Positions 7,936 through 15,613 are shown, numbered from the stretch's first letter. The stretch is DNA of 20,101 nucleotides from an uncultured Clostridia bacterium (GCA_937901805.1 CALDJI010000296.1:1-20101); one strand, 5' to 3'. Notes: generated by a model from the sequence alone, not told the origin. Translations and numbers: made by a program.

Positions 7936-9363
7936 TTGAAAATTTTATATGCAGCCAGTGAGGCGCTTCCCTTTATTGCGTCCGGCGGATTGGCGGATGT
8001 AGCCGGTTCCCTGCCCCGTGCAGTCAACAACCTGGGACACGATTGCCGGGTTGTCCTCCCGCTATATGGGGACATCAAACAGGAAATGCGCGAGAAACTT
8101 ACCTATGTCACCCACTTTTTTGTTGATCTCTCCTGGAGGACTCAGTATTGCGGGCTGTTTACCGCAGAAATCAATGGTGTAACTTACTATCTGCTGGACA
8201 ATGAATACTATTTCGGACGCAATGGAATCTATGGTTTCTTTGACGACGCCGAACGGTTTTCGTTCTTTTCCAAGGCTATTGTCGATATGCTTCCCCACAT
8301 CTGCGAAGAATTCAAGCCGGATATTATCCATTGCAATGACTGGCAGACAGCACTGGTGCCTGTTTATCTGAATGTCTATTATCGCAAATATGATCTGTAC
8401 CGGAATATCCGTACAATCTTTACCATCCACAACATCGCTTACCAGGGCAGATATGGCTATGATATTCTGGGCGATGTTCTGGGTCTGCCAATCGAGGCGA
8501 AAAACCTGTTGGATCATGACGGATGTCTCAACTTTATGAAAGCCGCTATTGAATCCTCGGACAAAGTCACAACCGTCAGCCCAACTTATGCCAGAGAGAT
8601 TTTAGACCCCTGGTTTTCGCACGGATTGGATCCTCTGTTGAAAGCAAGGAGCTTTAAGCTGTCCGGCATCCTCAATGGGATTGATACGGAATTGTACAAT
8701 TCCAAAAACCCAAATGGTATCTTCAAGACCTTTACGGCAAAAAGCTTGTCTGGAAAGCGTACCAATAAGGATGAACTGTGCAAAATGGTCGGACTGGACG
8801 TCGATGATTCCCCACTGATCGGCATGGTCACCCGTCTTGCCGCCCATAAGGGTCTGGATCTCGTCAAATTTGTATTTGACGAGATGGTTCAGGATGGGAA
8901 TAAATTTGTCATCCTTGGTTCCGGAGAACGCCAGTTCGAAAACTTCTTTACTGAAATGGCGGCAAAATATCCCGAAAGAGTAGCCGCTATTATCGGGTTT
9001 ATCCCTGACACTGCAAAGAAAATTTATGCCGGCTCTGATATTTTCCTGATGCCGTCCCAGTCCGAACCGTGCGGGCTGGCTCAGATGGTTTCCCTTCGTT
9101 ATGGCACAATCCCCGTTGTGCGGGAAACCGGCGGACTGAGCGACAGCATTCTGGATTATGGGGATCCTTCCAGTAAAGGGAACGGATTCACCTTCAAGAC
9201 CTATAATGCCCATGATATGCTCGGCGCGATCCGCAGGGCAACCGGTCTTTATCACGGAAGCCCGGATCTATGGAAAAAGCTTGTCAAACACGCCCTCACC
9301 TGTGATTTCAGCTGGGAGCGTTCCGCCAGGGAGTATGCTTCCCTGTATGAAAGCCTGCAATAA
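7936..9363 (+). CDS. glgA: Glycogen synthase (ADP-glucose dependent, GT5)
   Basis: 475 aa, normal bacterial GlgA length. Transfers glucose from ADP-glucose onto the non-reducing end of an alpha-1,4 glucan in the cytosol. N-terminal Rossmann half: MKILYAASEALPF, then SGGLADVAGSLP, HCNDWQTALVPVYL and FTIHNIAYQGRY. C-terminal half: GMVTRLAAHKGLDL, FLMPSQSEPCGLAQM with the catalytic-region Glu, and VVRETGGLSDSI. The position that is Lys in the classical KTGGLADV sugar-nucleotide loop is Ser here (ASGGLADV). The start is TTG at 7936, chosen because AGGAGGT lies 8 nt upstream and the family begins exactly at MKIL; no ATG fits. Last gene of the glg operon, separated from glgD by 91 bp that contain a strong hairpin. 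Confidence 0.95.
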   Translation: MKILYAASEALPFIASGGLADVAGSLPRAVNNLGHDCRVVLPLYGDIKQEMREKLTYVTHFFVDLSWRTQYCGLFTAEINGVTYYLLDNEYYFGRNGIYGFFDDAERFSFFSKAIVDMLPHICEEFKPDIIHCNDWQTALVPVYLNVYYRKYDLYRNIRTIFTIHNIAYQGRYGYDILGDVLGLPIEAKNLLDHDGCLNFMKAAIESSDKVTTVSPTYAREILDPWFSHGLDPLLKARSFKLSGILNGIDTELYNSKNPNGIFKTFTAKSLSGKRTNKDELCKMVGLDVDDSPLIGMVTRLAAHKGLDLVKFVFDEMVQDGNKFVILGSGERQFENFFTEMAAKYPERVAAIIGFIPDTAKKIYAGSDIFLMPSQSEPCGLAQMVSLRYGTIPVVRETGGLSDSILDYGDPSSKGNGFTFKTYNAHDMLGAIRRATGLYHGSPDLWKKLVKHALTCDFSWERSAREYASLYESLQ

Positions 9364-9398
9364 ATAACCAACGCCAATACAAATCCTACCTATACAGC

Positions 9399-9444
9399 GG
9401 AAAGGCCGTGGCATCCATATCGAAAAGGATGCCGCGGCCTTTCC
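9399..9444 (+). terminator. Long hairpin at the 3' end of the glg operon (no T tract)
   Basis: An 18-bp stem (9399-9416 with 9427-9444) closes a ten-base loop, 35 bp after the glgA stop. The single imperfect pair is U-G in the plus-strand RNA but A-C in the minus-strand RNA, which argues that the plus-strand transcript (glgA) is the one that folds. No T run follows (ATGCAAAAC), so this is not a standard intrinsic terminator; it may be a 3' end stabiliser or work with Rho. Confidence 0.6.
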
Positions 9445-9448
9445 ATGC

Positions 9449-9492
9449 AAAACGCCGACACAACCACACTACGCTCCGGTTATATCAGCGTT
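9449..9492 (-). terminator. Terminator downstream of the small minus-strand ORF
   Basis: A 15-bp stem (9478-9492 with 9451-9465) that is fully paired only in minus-strand RNA: three positions are G-U there and would be A-C mismatches in the plus strand. The stem is followed on the minus strand by TTTT. It lies 6 bp after the stop of the 9498-9779 ORF. The loop is 12 bases and the T run is short, so strength is moderate. Confidence 0.6.
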
Positions 9493-9497
9493 TCTAT

Positions 9498-9779
9498 TTA
9501 TTGCGGACTGCAAAGAGCAGTTTTTCCGATTTCACTGACCAGCAACACCTGTTTTACTCCATCCATACAGGATAGGTAACGGATTGCATCCTGGAGAAAC
9601 GCTCTTTCCGAGAGCCGAACCATCAACCTTGTCATACCGCAATTTATTTGACGGGATTCAACGGAATACTCTTCTCCCACGCCGCCAATCACCCCCAGCA
9701 AGCACTGCTCATTCACATCGGCATGATAAGATAATGCCAGATAACATTGTTCCGTTCGCTCCAGATTTTCTCGGTTCAC
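9498..9779 (-). CDS. Small protein of unknown function with an ACT-like fold pattern
   Basis: 93 aa if started at the GTG at 9779, which has GAGAGGGAG 7-8 nt upstream; an ATG at 9815 would add 12 residues but has no site, and a TGA lies in frame two codons before it. The protein reads as beta (CYLALSYHA), alpha (NEQCLLGVIGGVGEEY), beta-beta (SVESRQIN, MTRLMVRLS), alpha (FLQDAIRYLSCM), beta (VKQVLLVSEIG). This beta-alpha-beta-beta-alpha-beta pattern resembles the soluble C-terminal domains of MgtC/SapB or DUF4956 membrane proteins, but no membrane part is encoded next to it. It may be an orphan domain or remnant. It follows the radical SAM gene after 113 bp and has its own terminator-like hairpin. 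I do not recognise the gene; function unknown. Confidence 0.55.
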   Translation of the reverse strand: MNRENLERTEQCYLALSYHADVNEQCLLGVIGGVGEEYSVESRQINCGMTRLMVRLSERAFLQDAIRYLSCMDGVKQVLLVSEIGKTALCSPQ

Positions 9780-9892
9780 TTTATGCACTCCCTCTCGTAC
9801 CAGTTCACTTATCATCAGTTGTCACGATTTAGGATATCCTTCTAATGTGACTGGAATGTGAAAGGGAGCTGAAAAATAGTCAAAATAAATGA

Positions 9893-11614
9893 TTACAAAT
9901 CCACTAGCTTTATAATATGGGCATTCCCGGCAATATCCTTCCCGCCATAGGAATAGAGTAAAACAAGCGGCTGTTCTTTCCCGGTAAAAATATCAAATGG
10001 ATAGGCTTCCAGGTGAGTAAGCCTTTGGATACGCTTTGGATGCTCACCCAGATATTCCGGAAGATACCGGGAGATATTTTCCTCCTGTTCATAAAAGGCG
10101 TCAAACCGTTCCTTATATTGTGGATATAAGGATAGGTTCAAAACATCCGGAAGGCTTTTTACATTTTCCCGTGCAAAAATATCATGTTTCATACACCACT
10201 TGAGTTTTTCACAATCCCCAAATCGCTGCATATAAAAGTAATACAGATGGGTATAGACATCATATTTCCCCAGATTTTTGTCAAAAAGCCCATGTTCTTC
10301 ATAGTAGACGCTCAATTCTTCAAAAAAACGGAACGGGGAATCATACTGCTGTAAAACCCTTTTCAAAGAGGCGCGGAATCGCCCGCTGTTGAGATAGGTA
10401 TCATTCAGGCGATCAATCCGTTTAAGTTTGCGAAGTTCCTCATAACGGATAAAATCCGTAAACAATACCTCATAGGGCGCCCTGTCCTGGTACACAATCC
10501 CATATTCTTTGCTCTGTGCTTCCATCGCGGAGCCTTTGAGCACTTTGAGAAAGCCCAGCTGCAGCATATCCGGATGACGGGAAAAGACTTCGTCATAGGA
10601 ATGTGCAAAGGAGGCATAATCCTCAAAGGGAAGCCCCGCAATTAAATCCAAATGCACATGGGCATTGTGGGAAGCACGCAGGCGGGATACCTTTTCAAAC
10701 AGTTTGTCGTTGTCGCAGGCCCTCTGAATGGCCCGGATTGTCTTGAGGTTTGTCGACTGTACGCCGACTTCGAACTGGAACAGGCCTTCCCTCGCCCGGT
10801 TAATCAACGCAATGGTCGAATCCGCCAAAATATCTGCGGAAATCTCAAAATGGAAATTTGTCCGTCCATTATCATGATCCAGCAGATACTGCAAAATCGT
10901 GTCCGCATGTTCCCGGTTGCAGTTGAAAGTTCGGTCGACAAATTTTACCTGCTGCACCTCAGCATCTAAAAAACGCTGAAGATCCCGGCAGGCGCGCTGC
11001 GCCGGGACAAAACGCACTCCTTTCTCCACAGAAGAAAGGCAGTAGGTACAAGAGTAGGGACAACCGCGCGATGATTCATAATACACAATCTTATGGGATA
11101 GTTTCTCCAAATCCCGATAGGCAAAGGGAAGTCTGCTCAAATCAAAAGGAACGGCGGCCGGGTTCTCCTTGATCGTTCCTCCGCCATCCCGCCAGGTAAT
11201 CCCCGGAATCTGCGAGAAACCTTTTTCTCCATACAGGGCAGACAACAGGGTCGGGAAGGTATTCTCCCCTTCCCCCCTCATAATCAGCTCGCAGGAAGGG
11301 ATATCCTGTAAAATACGGGCGCTGTGATAGCTGACCTCCGGCCCGCCGAGCCAGATCGGGACGCCGGGGAGCAGTTTTGCAAGTTCTGTACAGAGATGTT
11401 TTACCAGCTCAATATTCCAAAGATAACAGGAAAACGCTACCACATCCGGATGATGGGAATAAATCCCGCTCAGGATTTCATCAAAAGGCTGATTGATAGT
11501 ATATTCTGCAAATTCACAGGGAAAACCCTCTTCCTGTGCACGTGCAGAAAGATACCGTACTGCGAGATTGGTATGAATATATTTCGCATTGATAGCAACC
11601 AGAAGTGGAGCCAT
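9893..11614 (-). CDS. B12-binding-domain radical SAM protein (DUF4080 type)
   Basis: 573 aa from the ATG at 11614, chosen for its GGAGGAACAACA leader and because the family starts at this point (LLVAINAKYIHTNLAVRYL); the longer reading to 11653 lies over a terminator hairpin. Residues 1-130 form a cobalamin-binding-type Rossmann domain (PDVVAFSCYLWN, WLGGPEVS) without an obvious DxHxxG motif, so B12 binding is unproven. The radical SAM core has the 4Fe-4S cysteines C185, C189 and C192 in SRGCPYSCTYC, then KFVDRTFN, FEISADIL, EVGVQSTN and HLDLIAGLPFE. The C-terminal ~200 residues fit DUF4080. These proteins use reductive S-adenosylmethionine cleavage; substrate unknown. It lies 59 bp downstream of folT in the same direction. 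Confidence 0.88.
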   Translation of the reverse strand: MAPLLVAINAKYIHTNLAVRYLSARAQEEGFPCEFAEYTINQPFDEILSGIYSHHPDVVAFSCYLWNIELVKHLCTELAKLLPGVPIWLGGPEVSYHSARILQDIPSCELIMRGEGENTFPTLLSALYGEKGFSQIPGITWRDGGGTIKENPAAVPFDLSRLPFAYRDLEKLSHKIVYYESSRGCPYSCTYCLSSVEKGVRFVPAQRACRDLQRFLDAEVQQVKFVDRTFNCNREHADTILQYLLDHDNGRTNFHFEISADILADSTIALINRAREGLFQFEVGVQSTNLKTIRAIQRACDNDKLFEKVSRLRASHNAHVHLDLIAGLPFEDYASFAHSYDEVFSRHPDMLQLGFLKVLKGSAMEAQSKEYGIVYQDRAPYEVLFTDFIRYEELRKLKRIDRLNDTYLNSGRFRASLKRVLQQYDSPFRFFEELSVYYEEHGLFDKNLGKYDVYTHLYYFYMQRFGDCEKLKWCMKHDIFARENVKSLPDVLNLSLYPQYKERFDAFYEQEENISRYLPEYLGEHPKRIQRLTHLEAYPFDIFTGKEQPLVLLYSYGGKDIAGNAHIIKLVDL

Positions 11615-11630
11615 TGTTGTTCCTCCTGTC

Positions 11631-11662
11631 AAAAACGGCCTTCGGGGGAGCACCGAAGGCCG
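11631..11662 (-). terminator. Intrinsic terminator or attenuator between folT and the radical SAM gene
   Basis: Perfect 10-bp GC-rich stem (CGGCCTTCGG at 11636-11645 with CCGAAGGCCG at 11653-11662), 7-base loop, then TTTTT on the minus strand. It begins 11 bp after the folT stop and its T tract ends about 16 bases before the radical SAM start codon, next to the ribosome binding site. There is no room for a promoter after it, so the radical SAM gene must depend on read-through or an upstream internal promoter. Confidence 0.85.
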
Positions 11663-11673
11663 CTGTATTTTCT

Positions 11674-12225
11674 TTATACTGCTTTGATCCGCACTTTAAT
11701 CCGTTCCATCAGCTTGAGCAAAAACAAAAGCATTACCGTATCAATTGGCAGTTTCATAAGATTGGTGCCAATCCGCAGGGACAGGTACAGCCAAAAGGCT
11801 TTTCCATACATAATACTCAGCCACAACGGGGTTAAAAGCAGATTAATGATCACTGCCGTACATACCTTTGCACATATCGTACGAAAGACAGTCACACGGT
11901 TCTGATAGAGAATGAGCCCATACAAAAAGCCCGAGAGCAGGGCATTGAGCGTAAAGCCCGGAAAAAAAGGTTCCCCAAAATTATAGAGAAAATACTTAAT
12001 TAAATCCCCTGCCAGACCGGAAACTGCCCCCACCACAGGACCGTACAGATACCCCGTCAGTGCCAGAGGCAAAAAGGAAAAGCCTATACGCAACGCATCG
12101 CTGACCCGGATGGTAAAGGTATCAATAATGACGCTTAGTGCAAGGAGCATGGCCGCGCCGGCAAGTACCCGAACCTGTTTCATGTTATGGGAAGAAGAAC
12201 GGATGGATTGTACAAATTTTGACAT
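11674..12225 (-). CDS. folT: Folate-type ECF transporter S component
   Basis: 183 aa, about five to six membrane segments. Binds folate outside and passes it through the membrane together with the shared EcfT and two ATPases, which are not encoded here. The family signature is clear: MLLALSVIIDTFTI, LRIGFSFLPLALTGYLYGP, SGLAGDLIKYFL and PFFPGFTLNALLSGFLYGLIL. I start it at the ATG at 12225, which has AAAGGAGG 7 nt upstream; an extended reading to 12372 crosses the riboswitch and is not real. The THF riboswitch directly upstream independently supports folate as substrate, and the SD lies in a hairpin, so translation should fall when tetrahydrofolate is abundant. The gene ends 11 bp before a terminator. 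Confidence 0.93.
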   Translation of the reverse strand: MSKFVQSIRSSSHNMKQVRVLAGAAMLLALSVIIDTFTIRVSDALRIGFSFLPLALTGYLYGPVVGAVSGLAGDLIKYFLYNFGEPFFPGFTLNALLSGFLYGLILYQNRVTVFRTICAKVCTAVIINLLLTPLWLSIMYGKAFWLYLSLRIGTNLMKLPIDTVMLLFLLKLMERIKVRIKAV

Positions 12226-12235
12226 TTTGATTCCT

Positions 12236-12267
12236 CCTTTGTATGCAAAGTATGCCGCATACAAAGG
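12236..12267 (-). promoter_or_regulatory. Shine-Dalgarno-sequestering hairpin (riboswitch expression platform)
   Basis: On the minus strand CCTTTGTATGC (12267-12257) pairs perfectly over 11 bp with GCATACAAAGG (12246-12236). The 3' arm contains the AAAGG of the AAAGGAGG ribosome binding site of folT. An alternative small hairpin, GTATG-CGG-CATAC, within the same segment and a GGGGG/CCCCC hairpin just upstream could compete. The layout points to translational rather than transcriptional control. Confidence 0.8.
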
Positions 12268-12286
12268 GGGAATCCCCCGGTTATAT

Positions 12287-12390
12287 GCAGCAGCGGGATG
12301 CGACATGTGTACCGCAAGAAACTCTTTTCGTCCGCCTGGCAACTCCCCGTCCAGACGGCACTTAACGCACACAAATCTACTCTGCTATGC
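12287..12390 (-). promoter_or_regulatory. Tetrahydrofolate (THF) riboswitch, class I
   Basis: The minus strand carries the conserved elements of the THF aptamer in order: P1 5' strand AGCAG followed by AGTAGA (12386-12377), P2 TGTGT (12373-12369), GCGTTAAGTG (12368-12359), P3 CCGTCTGG (12358-12351) pairing with CCAGGCGG (12339-12332) with one G-U, a G-rich L3 loop (ACGGGGAGTTG), the CGAAAAGAG stretch, GCGGT (12315-12311), P2 3' strand ACACA (12310-12306), and CGCATCCCGC closing on the P1 3' strand CTGCT (12293-12289). This matches what I recall of the Eubacterium siraeum-type THF riboswitch. It binds tetrahydrofolate-class ligands and controls folate uptake or synthesis genes; here folT follows. 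The SD-masking hairpin downstream is the output. Confidence 0.92.
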
Positions 12391-12396
12391 ATGTTT

Positions 12397-12425
12397 ATTC
12401 TAGCACCATCCCCGCCGCATTGCAA
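12397..12425 (-). promoter_or_regulatory. Promoter of the THF riboswitch-folT transcript
   Basis: On the minus strand TTGCAA (12425-12420), a 17-bp spacer, then TAGAAT (12402-12397) preceded by TG one base upstream (extended -10, TGCTAGAAT). The predicted start falls about at 12390, just before the riboswitch P1 stem. Confidence 0.8.
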
Positions 12426-12433
12426 GCATCCCC

Positions 12434-13278
12434 CTACTGATTACGAAGCCTTTTCCCAATATCCGTGTTTCTCAGGAGTTCCTGGTAGACTCTCAGGCTC
12501 TCTTCCTCTGTTTTTGCTGTATAAAAAACCGTGCGGTCGGAAAGCCGGATGACTACTGCCGGGGCTTCATTCAAATACACGTACAGACGGGATTTTCCAT
12601 ATCCCTTTACCTGAAAATTCCCAAGCAGATAGCGGCTGGTTGCCGCCCCACCTGTCCTTTTTCCCGAAGGGATGGTATCTGTCAGGGACAGATCTTCAAT
12701 TTCTTCCAAAGAAAATGTATCCTGATATAAAGGCGCATGGACAGTGATCAAATCCTCCTGAATCGAAAGAGTAAAAGGAGTAAAATCCATCCATGCAAAC
12801 AGGCCGATCAACCCAATACAAAAGGGAACCGGCAGGAACAACGGCAGATAAGTTATCCATTTTCCTCTCCGGGCAGAAAGATTACAGGTATAACCATACT
12901 CCACCCGTTTTTCCACAAAAGTGACGTTTCCCTACAAACCAATGCTGCTCCTGTTTCATCTGATAGACAAAGCGGTGAAAATGGATAAAAATCTGTTGAT
13001 AAGCCGCCAATGTCCCCGCACACCATAGAATCCCATATGCGATCAGCAGGGAAACCCAGTCCCCAAGCAGAAAACAGGGCAAAACACTAAGCAGGCATAT
13101 CCCATTGGCACGGGAATACCCTTTCACAGCCTCCTACACCAGTTTTTCCTCCAGGGCAGATTGGGGCAAAGTTACCCCAAGAAGCAGATGATCGTGTACC
13201 TCTGCCGCCGTGCAGTTATTGGAAAAAACCTGTCAGCGTGATAATCAGGGCAGACGGCAAAATAAAAATCCAACCCAT
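12434..13278 (-). pseudogene. Broken PH-like membrane protein gene (DUF1648/DUF5808-type), three lesions
   Basis: Reading starts at the ATG at 13278 with AGGAGG 8 nt upstream: MGWIFILPSALIITLTGFF, then a frame break in a T6 run (13223-13228). The next frame continues HLLLGVTLPQSALEEKLV, meets TAG (13136-13134), and goes on as EAVKGYSRANGICLL with two membrane helices to HWFVGK. A second frame break, probably with a small deletion, near 12890-12916 leads to VTFVEKRVEYGYTCNLSARR, another membrane helix, and a PH-like domain (SLEEIEDLSLTDTIP, LLGNFQVKGYGKSRLYVYLN) ending at 12434. Placed end to end these pieces make one roughly 280-residue membrane protein of the type found next to GntR/YtrA regulators. 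Each fragment alone is too short to function; the last 160-residue piece could still be translated from GTG at 12916. Confidence 0.75.
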
Positions 13279-13585
13279 TTAATTTTCCTCCTGAACCGGG
13301 CCCGGTATCTTGGAAAAGAGTTCCGCACACAGGGTGAGAAACGAATCTTTCTCCATTCCGTGTACCCTGGATTCTGCAATCAACAGCTACAGTTCCGCTT
13401 CCAGTTTTTCCTGAAAAACGCCGCTGGATACCGCTTTTCTACTCACTTTAGCACCATATCTGCGGTCAATTTCCAGGTATCCCTCAGTTGTTAGGATCGT
13501 GTATGCTTTACTGACAGCCATGGGATTGATCCCAATATCTTCTGCCAGCTGGCGGACCGCACCTTTATTATAGCAAAAGGAGTTT
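13279..13585 (-). pseudogene. Broken GntR/YtrA-type transcriptional regulator
   Basis: On the minus strand, from about 13585, one frame reads KGAVRQLAEDIGINPMAVSK followed by AYTILTTEGYLEIDRRYGAK and VSRKAVSSGVFQEKLEAEL, then TAG (13389-13387), and continues LLIAESRVHGMEKDSF to a TAA at 13281-13279. VRQLAEDIGINPMAVSKAY with the EGYLEIDRRYGAKV wing is the GntR (YtrA/YhcF) winged helix-turn-helix. The first ~30 residues of the domain are missing and no start codon is available; a TGA lies upstream in frame. The TAA abuts the ATG of the next pseudogene (TAAATG), so the two were an operon: regulator plus membrane target. Confidence 0.78.
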
Positions 13586-13652
13586 TTATTTCTTCCTCTT
13601 CACTTAAGCTCTTTGGAACCACTCGCCCAGCGAGTGGATTTCTATATACAAG

Positions 13653-13686
13653 AAAACCGGATGGGAAAGTTCCCATCCGGTTTTTT
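13653..13686 (-). terminator. Terminator of the small P-loop ATPase gene (bidirectional in form)
   Basis: A perfect 14-bp stem (13653-13666 with 13671-13684, core ACCGGATGGGA) with a 4-base loop; on the minus strand the stem runs out into TTTTC, and on the plus strand into TTTTTT. It lies 17 bp after the stop of the 13703-14110 gene. A second short inverted repeat, CCACTCGC/GCGAGTGG, lies at 13620-13638. Confidence 0.85.
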
Positions 13687-13702
13687 GCCAGTCAGTGAGG
13701 GC

Positions 13703-14110
13703 TTACATATATTTTTTGACGCTTTCCGGCAGATCGGCTGCATCCGCAGAGACCGTGAAGGTGAGTTTCGTCTCGTTCTTCTCTGCTACTTCGTTGATTT
13801 TATCCAAGAATGCGCCGAGATCGTCGTAATTTCTTCCGCCGATCCGGAGGATACCGTCAATGAAGACTTCTGTGATATCATAGTTGCCCGCAAGCAGGCC
13901 GGTTACAAAACCATAGAATGCATCGTATCCGCTGATGCCGTATTCATCCGCATCGCACAGACGCACAGAATGGTCGATTTCATAGGTGAGTTTCATCTCT
14001 TTTTCAATACAGACAATGCTTCCTTTGGAAGTGCCGACTGCTGTGTTGATGAGATCGAGGAGTTTCTTTGTTTTGCCGGAGCCTTTGTTTCCTACAATGA
14101 GAGTGATCAT
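13703..14110 (-). CDS. Small P-loop ATP-binding protein of unknown function
   Basis: 135 aa. A Walker A motif GNKGSGKT lies at residues 7-14 and a Walker B-like strand TEVFIDGI at about 80-87; between them are IVCIEKEMKLTYEID and a Tyr-rich GYDAFYGFVTGLLAGNYD. The fold is a minimal P-loop domain without added membrane or DNA-binding parts. Homologues in Clostridia are, as far as I recall, annotated loosely as ATP-binding or twitching-motility (PilT-like) proteins, but nothing here shows a pilus link. The ATG at 14110 has AAGGAGG 7 nt upstream. Reads in the same direction as pgi but 119 bp away; a 5-bp-arm inverted repeat GTGCA/TGCAC (14145-14159) lies in the gap. Ends at a strong terminator. 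Function not assigned. Confidence 0.8.
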   Translation of the reverse strand: MITLIVGNKGSGKTKKLLDLINTAVGTSKGSIVCIEKEMKLTYEIDHSVRLCDADEYGISGYDAFYGFVTGLLAGNYDITEVFIDGILRIGGRNYDDLGAFLDKINEVAEKNETKLTFTVSADAADLPESVKKYM

Positions 14111-14229
14111 GATAAGTCCTCCTTATTTGCTGTTACTATACGAAGTGCATGGAGTGCACATTGTATGCTTTTCCCCATCTAAGGGATTTCCCTTTCACCT
14201 TACCATAGATGAAAAGATTTTTCAATTCC

Positions 14230-15576
14230 TTATTCCTTCCCGGAAAGCTTTGCTTCCAGCGCCTCCCGCTCGGATTCATAGCCGGGTTTTCCAAGCAAAG
14301 CGAACATATTGCGTTTATAGCTTTCCACTCCCGGCTGATCAAAGGGATTGACGCCGAGCAGATACCCGGAAATGGCGCATGCTTTTTCAAAGAAATAAAT
14401 CAAGTAACCGAGTTCCCATTCATCCATTTTCGGGACTTCCAGAACAATATTGGGAACGCCGCCCTGTGTATGTGCCAGGATGGTGCCTTCGAACGCCTTG
14501 CGGTTGACCACGGACATATTCTGATTTGCCAGGAAGTTGAGCCCGTCAAAATTGGAGGGTTCTTCCTTGATATAGAGATCCTGCTTGGGCTGCTGGATGT
14601 CAATGACTGTTTCCATAAGAATCTTGCTGCCCTGCTGGATAAACTGCCCCAGAGAATGCAGATCGGTCGAGAAGGTAGCGGACGACGGGAACAAACCCTT
14701 GCCATCCTTGCCTTCGCTTTCCCCGAAAAGCTGTTTAAGCCATTCTGCCATCATGGCAAAACTGGGGTCATAACTGACAAAGAGATCCACGCGTTTTCCC
14801 TTGCTGTACAGCGCCATACGGGCTGCTGCGTATTTATAACAGTCATTTTTCTCCAAATCCGGCTCACACAAGCTGTCCTGCGCCTGTTTTGCACCTGCCA
14901 TCAATGAGTCGATATCGATCCCGCTGACCGCGATGGGCAGCAGGCCAACCGCCGTCAAAACGGAATAACGGCCGCCCACATCGTCCGGAACGACAAAGGT
15001 TTCATATCCCTTTTTCTCCGCAAGTTCCTTGAGCGTCCCCTTATGGGCGTCTGTCGTGCAGTAAATACGTTTTGCCGCTTCCTCTTCCCCGTATTTCTGC
15101 TCAAGCAGTTCGCGGAAAATACGGAAAGCGAGCGCCGGTTCCGTAGTAGTACCGGATTTGGAAATCACATTGACGGAAAGTTCTTTTCCCTTGCACAGGG
15201 TAAGGATTTCATTCAAATAAGTGGGATTGATATTATTGCCCACAAAATAAATCTGCGGAGTATCCTCTGCCAGGGAATTGTACATGGATGAGCGGAGCAT
15301 TTCGATAACGGCGCGCGCCCCGAGATAGGAACCGCCGATCCCAATGACCACCAGCACATTAGAATCCGACTGGATTTTTTTTGCCGCCGCCTTGATGCGT
15401 GCAAATTCCTCTTTATCATAACAGGCGGGGAGATCCACCCAGCCCAAGAAGTCATTTCCAAGACCGGTCTTTTCATGAAGAGTATGGTGCGCCGCAGTAA
15501 CCGCACACTGCAGCCCTGTATATTCCTGAGGGGAAACGAAATCTTTCAGATATCGGTCATTGAACGAAACTGCCAT
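14230..15576 (-). CDS. pgi: Glucose-6-phosphate isomerase
   Basis: 448 aa from the ATG at 15576, which has AAGGGTGG at 5 nt; a GTG nine bases earlier overlaps that site. Interconverts glucose-6-phosphate and fructose-6-phosphate in the cytosol. The short Firmicute/Thermotoga-type form (about 450 aa) is recognised by [13 protein letters not shown] (77-89), [11 protein letters not shown] (137-147, phosphate-binding SIS loop), [19 protein letters not shown] and, near the C-terminus, [19 protein letters not shown]. The gene has its own promoter immediately after dacF. No clear T-tract terminator follows the stop; an imperfect hairpin (CATCTA...TAGATG around AAGGGA/TCCCTT) lies in the next 60 bp. 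Confidence 0.96.
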   Translation of the reverse strand: MAVSFNDRYLKDFVSPQEYTGLQCAVTAAHHTLHEKTGLGNDFLGWVDLPACYDKEEFARIKAAAKKIQSDSNVLVVIGIGGSYLGARAVIEMLRSSMYNSLAEDTPQIYFVGNNINPTYLNEILTLCKGKELSVNVISKSGTTTEPALAFRIFRELLEQKYGEEEAAKRIYCTTDAHKGTLKELAEKKGYETFVVPDDVGGRYSVLTAVGLLPIAVSGIDIDSLMAGAKQAQDSLCEPDLEKNDCYKYAAARMALYSKGKRVDLFVSYDPSFAMMAEWLKQLFGESEGKDGKGLFPSSATFSTDLHSLGQFIQQGSKILMETVIDIQQPKQDLYIKEEPSNFDGLNFLANQNMSVVNRKAFEGTILAHTQGGVPNIVLEVPKMDEWELGYLIYFFEKACAISGYLLGVNPFDQPGVESYKRNMFALLGKPGYESEREALEAKLSGKE

Positions 15577-15613
15577 GACAACCACCCTTATCTTTAATTT
15601 TCTTTGTGTTATA

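Noticed and set aside
12226..12372. N-terminal extension of FolT upstream of 12225
   Set aside because: The extra 49 codons are the translated THF riboswitch and expression platform; the SD and family start support the ATG at 12225.
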